Assembly (NCBI GenBank): GCA_003254885.1
Contig: QANT01003536.1
Coordinates: forward strand, 1 to 64,000
DNA: 64,000 nt
From: Purshia tridentata
Lineage: Eukaryota; Streptophyta; Magnoliopsida; Rosales; Rosaceae
Direction: 5' to 3'
This document shows positions 58,098 to 64,000 of this stretch, in pieces. Made by a program: the position numbers and the translations under genes. Numbering within the stretch: the stretch's first letter is position 1; every line of letters starts with the position of its first letter. The notes below the pieces were generated by a model, which worked only from the letters and a program-made list of their open reading frames with translations, did not search any database and was not told the DNA's origin.

Positions 58098-59079
58098 TGT
58101 TGAAGCTTTTATAATCTATTATAAACACATATTGCATGCACGAATTCATAAGGATACGATTATTGTAAAAGGGTTATACGTACACAAATTAAATGATGTT
58201 GAATAGAAAAGCTTTGCAAAAGTAACAATTAATATATATATATATATATATTATTTTGTGTGTTTGGAAGTTTGGTGTGACATTAATAAATAAGGAGGTC
58301 TAAGGAGATCATTGGCATCCAAAAAAGAAGGGTTAAAATTTAAAAACATTTTTAGTGTCTGTTTTATTCCGAAAACATATTTAGTCCTTTTGGTTTTAAA
58401 ATTTCTTATTCAGTCCATGTGTTTTATGTTTTTTGTAACATAAGAACAATTTAACAAATTCAAAAATTTAATTTTTGTTTAAAAATCCAATTGAATGCTA
58501 AATACATGATTTTTTGTCATTTTTTACTAAAACTTGCGAATTAATTAGTTTTAATTTAAGAAAAAGCTATATTTTGGTTATAAAATGTTTTTAAATTACA
58601 AATAACATATAAAATATAAGAACCAAGTACGGAATTTTGAAACTGTAAGGACAAAATTCGTTCTTGAAATAAACATAAGTATCAAATAAATTGTTTTCTC
58701 CCAAAAGAATAAGGTATCGTAATAATATGATGATGCTGCATTAAGTTGATAAATTAAAGTTTAGGTCATTAGGTACGTGATAATTAAACGTACCTAAAAT
58801 TAAAGCCGTCCTCGTCAAGATGATATAATTGGATTAAAACGGAGATTAGGGGTTTCAGTTATTGGCCCCCCATCAGCAACACCCACCTCCATTTTGGGTT
58901 CATAATACATGCATGCCTGCATAGCTGTCCTACATATATGGGTACACTGACCCACTTCTCGATTCGTGGCACCATGCAAACCAGCTGATCGAGAGATTGA
59001 ATACAACTAATATATATAGACATGCATGGCTGTTAAATCTGACAGGTGTCAAGTTTTGAGAGCATGCAAAATTGCAGGC

Positions 59080-59117
<38 letters not shown>

Positions 59118-62100
59118 ATTAGCCAACAAGCGTCTTCAGCATGGGTNCTCTCTCTCTCTCTAATTAGCCAACAAGCGTCTTCAGCATGGGTTAACGACCC
59201 ACGTACCTAAAAATTCATAATATATATTATATACAAAAGAAACAAAGAACGAAGAGGAAATGAAAAAGATCCAAGATGATCATGCATGTGGTTTGCTTTG
59301 GTAGGTGATAAATTCCTTTTGTTTTTGTACAAATGCATGTAGCTTTAATTGATAGTTTGGTGAAAAATTAATAAAGGGGTCAAACAATAGAGTGCTATGC
59401 TATCACATGCTAAACAAGGAAATCAAATACGAAATAGTCGAACACTTTAAAGAAAGTCATATATATCAATTTCTACATTGGTATAAACTACAATATTTTC
59501 AGAAACTTTTTTCAAAATTTTATTGAGAAAGTGTAAATAGCAATCCCCGACCTCATTAAGATTTAATTTTTATTATATATGATCGACAAAATTCTATAAA
59601 AATTAAGAAGTTAGATTAAGCAATATAAATTTCTTCACCTTTTTTTAAAAGAAGAGCGGTATTCATACTATTTTTTATTAGAATAGCGCAATTTAAGCTT
59701 AATCTTAAAAGTACATCACAAAAAAATAATAAAAAAACCTTTCGTTAACATATTTCTCTTTGAGAATCCAATGGAGAATTGCAAAATAAAATTCATCTGG
59801 AAGAAAGATTAATTAGCTTTTTCAAAACAGATAGATATAATTGTTATGAAATGAGTCCATCTAATCTATTCTACAATTAAGTTAATATATAAAATCTCAC
59901 ATATATATATTTGACAAAATAGTTACGTATGTATTTAATAATGCTGTCTCCAATGCCACGATGTACAGTCCGAAAGACCAGTGGGAATGAGAAAAAGGTC
60001 CAACATTAATTTGGAAAATGGTGAGGACTCGGACAAATTACACATCACCTTGTCACTAATGTAATTTTTATTGGACCCATATAACTAAAAAGATAGATGA
60101 GACATGGGAATCATATGTCCCTGAAAAATGGACTGGGATTTGCCAAAACCATGTACAGTTTACGTTAATGCGACTGTTAATTATCAAACAAATGACTTAA
60201 TAACTGGTGGGCGGATCCAATATTTTTCAAAAGAGTGGGTAATACTATTAATGTTGACCGAGAATCCACAAATGAATGGTGGTGATCGCTGATGGGATAT
60301 GCTGATCGATGTGGGAATTATTTGGAAGAGACATTTGGCTCGACTTACGTACTCGATCGATTCACAAGATAAGTTGGGATATGGATATGTGTTTGGTTGA
60401 TATGACTTTGATTTGACACTGCATACGTTAGTGCCTGTGCTGCACACTGCATTATTATAAGCTAAGATTCAAGGAACTTTGCTTATAGTGAAAATAATGC
60501 TCCTTTTTTAAAACATGTAGTGTCTTTACTTTTTTTAAACACAAATTAAACTTGTGCAAAAAAAAAAAGTTGTAATAAACTAGCTAAATTTTTGACTGAT
60601 TTTTACAAAAGTGATCTTTAAATAATGTCCTAAAGGACGGTAATTTCAATATTATAACTTAATTAGACTATAGCTAGTGATAGGATAGGATGTCCATCCT
60701 CTTAACACGATATTTTACAATATGATAACTCTTTATACAGGCCATTTAATCAGGTTGACTGATAGATATATAGAGACCCATGTACTCTACATGTTAATAT
60801 AATAAAAGACAAGTGAAATATGATGTTGGAGGTTCCAAATTTATATAACTTTTAATACCTGCATGTTAAATGATGAGGAAATGAACCCACAAACCGAAGT
60901 TACTAATTAGAAAATGAACCTAACAACATGTATTGTATAAACTATATCAGCTGACAATTAGTTGAAGTTGGAATCTTTCCAATAAGGTTATGATCGAGTA
61001 CAATGTGTGACAACGAATGGCCGTAACTCCTTGCCTTTTCGAATGGAGATAATGACTAGGCCGTACGTAGACAGAGGCCCCAGTCATATATCCACCAGCA
61101 AATTTCGCAGTGACTTTCTATAAAAATTTGGTAGAGCAAGCATGCATGCATGCAACCAGTGAGATCCTCCTAATTTCCTTTGTAGCTTTGCATGCACTGC
61201 ATGACAGATTGCCAGGACTAGATGATTAAAGATGACTAATATTGCTCATCAAAACCACGTTACCCTGTCGATCTTTTCCCGTTAAAACGGGATTGTTTTC
61301 CATGTGAGCCTGTCTAAAACGAAGCATACTCTTGAATTATCATGATTAATACAACACATAGTTTGTTTCTATCCTTCCCATCACCTTTTATCTTTGCTTG
61401 AAGAGTCTAGAGCTCTATAATTTTTATATGTTTAACATGTAACTCAGTTGTTCATTCATGCATGCACCAGGTGGCAATGACATGTCATAATCTTCGCTAT
61501 CTTTTCAATGTGTGGAATAATGTAACCGAGTTTTGACTAAAACAATTCCACGTTACCAAAAACTTCAAGAATATTAATTTTACTTGACCCAACATTGTCA
61601 TAAGAAATTGACCCGTAAATATATGGCTGGCAAGAAATGGCCCTAATACACAAATCGATCAACCTTTAATTTGCAGTTTTTGAAAACACTAGAAGTCTAG
61701 AACCACCAGCTTCTTGAAGGTGTTTGCTTTGCTGCCTGATTTTGATTATCTTCTTAAAAATCTCAGAACAATGAACAGGGACATCACTCACTTTCACTGC
61801 CTGCTTGTATTGTATAGCTTGGGCTCCAATGTTGGGCCACCAGTCCAGCTGGAAAATCTAGTTCATCATTAATATTTCTATATATAGAATCCAACTTAAT
61901 GGCGCATACATTTCATCTAAAGGGAAATTTGAACTTAAAATCTCATCCAACAAAATAGAGAGAAATATCATATTTGCATATTTTTTTACTTTAACTACAT
62001 ATTATAAAATTTAGACGTGCAACTATTACATTATGAAAAGGGCATTGTTGCAAAAAGACCCATTTAATTCTGCAAAATCTGTGCGAATAGGGGTTGGGCT

Positions 62101-63483
62101 AGTTGGCGGAGTATAAAAGTTTCTCCTATACACCCAGGTTGGAACCATGTAATAAGACAAATAAGACACAAAATATATGTACCAGATAAATTCTCCACTA
62201 TTATATTTATAAATTGGTGTTATCGATCTGTATAAGGCTCCAGTGTATCATTGATTTGCATTTAAAAGCTTGGGGCCCAATATGAATGGTAATTCGAAAT
62301 TGGACCCAGTGAATTCAAGCCCTAAACAGTAGTAGGTCATGTGCTGAACCAGTGGAAGACAACGAAATATATTTGAAAATGAGATGGGAAATAAAAAGTA
62401 TTTTGGTGTGCTTAAGACTTTGACCCGTATACACTGGATTTGGTTGGACCGTTTTCTTGTGGATGGTTTTGTAGTGAACTTTTTCTCTTTCATCATCAAA
62501 ATTTAAAATAAATATATTAATTTTGTGACCTTTTTCTTGTGGATGGTTTGCACTTAACTTGTGTAACACAAAAAATAACTCATTTGGGGATTTGTGATTC
62601 GAATGCTTTGGCATTAATACAGCTAATCAACTCATGGATTCTTGGACTTATCAAACCTTTTTCTTGTTTAATCATCCTAAGTTAGCGCTCAATTGAAGCT
62701 AACTCCACATTTTCCACATTGATGGAGTCAAGCAAGGCTTTATAGATCAATTTTGGGTCCATTGCCCATATGCTCTTGGGTCTCAGGCTCAAGCCTAATA
62801 TAGGTCCATTACAAGAGGCAGTGAAGAGACCTTATGGGGGATCTTGGTGTACGTCTTCCTCAATCGCTAATTGTCATCCTCACCAAAATACATGTGTCAA
62901 CAGTCCCAACCCAAAAAATGGAACAGCAATACAGCATTCATCTAAAACGCTACCCATTATATTATATATAATAGCTTTGTGTACTATGTTTTCACCGTCT
63001 GTTCAAGAAAGTAGTAGAAAACGTTTTTACTTGGCCACATTTGTTTCTGCGATAACTGATAACGCAAACACAAGCTCAGAACTTGGTGTTATGTAAATCA
63101 CAACTAGACCAACGGAAAGAAAAAGTGAAAGCATGTGAGCATAAGTGAAACGTTGGAAGATTTGGTGTAAAAAACATTCAAATTTAACTAATTAATAGGT
63201 GTAGTGGTGTGGTGTGTGATCTTTAACTTTGTATCCAATTAATGAGAGAAAATAGGTCACGAGATTTTCCTAGTTACCAAATGATCGAATATACATCACA
63301 ACTCAAGCACCGCAATACCCAAGTCATGTGCCAATGACACCTCAAGTGAGCAAAATTGTGTGAACCTCTTATCTACTGTTTCAATTCAATTATTATATAT
63401 ATATATATGGCTCTTTCTTGTCTTTGCATTCACCTTTTCCTCGTTACACTCATAAATTAATTAATTAATTAACCAAAGCTAGC
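58098..63483. other. AT-rich gene-poor stretch
   Basis: No gene is supportable in 5.4 kb. It holds a (TA)n run at about 58232-58250, a (CT)n repeat with an N junction near 59085-59191, and several CATGCATG phrases (for example 61141-61153). Small frames (58815-59006, 60184-60447, 62248-62614, 62770-63096) show no domain or coding bias. GATGATGCTGCAT near 58728 resembles part of miR172 but fails inspection. Confidence 0.5.
59103..59191. repeat. 44-base duplication either side of a single N
   Basis: A stretch of a CT run followed by TAATTAGCCAACAAGCGTCT and TCAGCATGGGT ends at 59146; after the N at 59147 the same stretch is repeated at 59148-59191. The second copy continues into TAACGACCC. As with the other N junctions, this is most simply two overlapping contig ends that were not merged. 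Confidence 0.8.
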
Positions 63484-63491
63484 TATATATA
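63484..63491 (+). promoter_or_regulatory. TATA box candidate of the RGP/UAM gene
   Basis: TATATATA lies 75-82 bases before the start codon; a second candidate, CTATAAAT, is at 63507-63514. The first leaves a leader of about 45-50 bases and is more plausible. Confidence 0.5.
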
Positions 63492-63565
63492 CGCTCCTCT
63501 TCCCAACTATAAATTCTCATCCATTAATTCCAACCACAACTAGCTATTCATCTATCTCTCTGAAG

Positions 63566-64000
63566 ATGGCGAAACCAGCAATAGCAACAGTAGCAGCTGA
63601 GCTGAAAGACGAGCTAGACATAGTGATCCCAACCATCAGAAACCTTGACTTCTTGGAGATGTGGAGGCCTTTCTTCCAGCCCTACCACCTCATCATTGTC
63701 CAAGATGGCGATCCCACCAACACCATCAACGTCCCTCACGGCTTCGACTACGAGCTCTACAACCGCAACCACGTCAACAAGCTCCTGGGTCCCAAGGCCA
63801 CCTGCATTTCTTTCAAAGACTCAGCTTGTCGCTGCTTTGGTTTCTTGGTCTCCAAGAAGAAGTACGTCTTCACCATTGACGACGATTGCTTTGTAAGTCT
63901 TGCATGCTCTCGGATCCCATGCATATATATAATATCAATAGTATGCTAGATTGATCGAATCTTCTTACTTGTTATTTGTATTATCTTAATTGATTATATT
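63566..64000 (+). CDS. Reversibly glycosylated polypeptide / UDP-arabinopyranose mutase, 5' part
   Basis: The first exon, 63566-63892, encodes 109 residues and ends at a canonical donor (TTT then GTAAGTC); the rest of the gene is beyond the window. After a short N terminus comes the family signature: [20 protein letters not shown], then [24 protein letters not shown] and the acidic triplet in FTIDDDCF, the DxD-like metal and nucleotide-sugar site. Plant RGPs (about 350-360 residues, GT75) convert UDP-arabinopyranose to UDP-arabinofuranose at the cytosolic face of the Golgi and are essential for wall arabinan and arabinogalactan synthesis. The start is the only ATG that leads into the family's N terminus, and a TATA box lies at the right distance. 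Whether it is a class 1 or class 2 member cannot be told from this exon. Confidence 0.93.

Noticed and set aside
58728-58742. GATGATGCTGCAT, the 3' end of miR172
   Set aside because: The first seven or so bases of the would-be miRNA do not match, and no complementary star sequence was found nearby to make a hairpin.
59083-59191. CT-repeat with a 44-base tandem copy as a minisatellite
   Set aside because: The copies meet at an N and are identical, which points to an assembly join rather than a real tandem array.

Overview
The window is nuclear DNA of a flowering plant, most likely a woody eudicot of the rose family. That placement is an inference from gene sequences, intron style, AT-rich intergenic DNA and the repeat families; no single base pattern proves it. 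I find nine genes I can name with good support, one gene cut by the right edge, one relic exon, and many repeats. I see no RNA gene, CRISPR array or prokaryotic feature.

Bases 1 to about 24,300 are a repeat-rich block with one gene, a large intronless LRR receptor-like protein (18493-21672) of the Ve1 / Cf-like class that senses pathogens at the cell surface. Around it lie six copies of a hairpin-forming (foldback) element, one interrupted by a non-autonomous LTR retrotransposon with about 1.95 kb LTRs and a GATCT target duplication, and a second, unrelated foldback element.

Bases 24,300 to 45,750 are gene-dense: SWI3A-like chromatin remodeller subunit (+), RMI1 (+), two 11-beta-hydroxysteroid dehydrogenase-like / steroleosin genes (-) with a relic exon between them, a DUF4408/DUF761 protein (-), an HVA22-like protein (-) with ABRE/G-box motifs upstream, and a FatB-type acyl-ACP thioesterase (+). 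Steroleosins, FatB and HVA22 all touch lipids or ABA/seed biology, but nothing shows that they are co-regulated; plant neighbours like these are usually independent.

Bases 45,750 to 63,560 are mostly gene-poor, with one HIPP7/ATFP3-like metallochaperone gene (-) at 53635-55577 that starts in a 9-base coding exon. The rest holds local duplications, a G-box-rich island, a perfect 24-base palindrome, a short retroposon with target duplications and a TRIM element. The window ends inside the first intron of a reversibly glycosylated polypeptide / UDP-arabinopyranose mutase gene.

The sequence is a draft: all four N characters are single bases, and three sit between identical flanks, so those local duplications look like unmerged contig ends. 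I did not find a convincing new biological system. The best leads are the receptor's fresh LRR duplication and lost C-terminal cysteines, patchwork template-switch-like duplications, and the G-box island without a gene.
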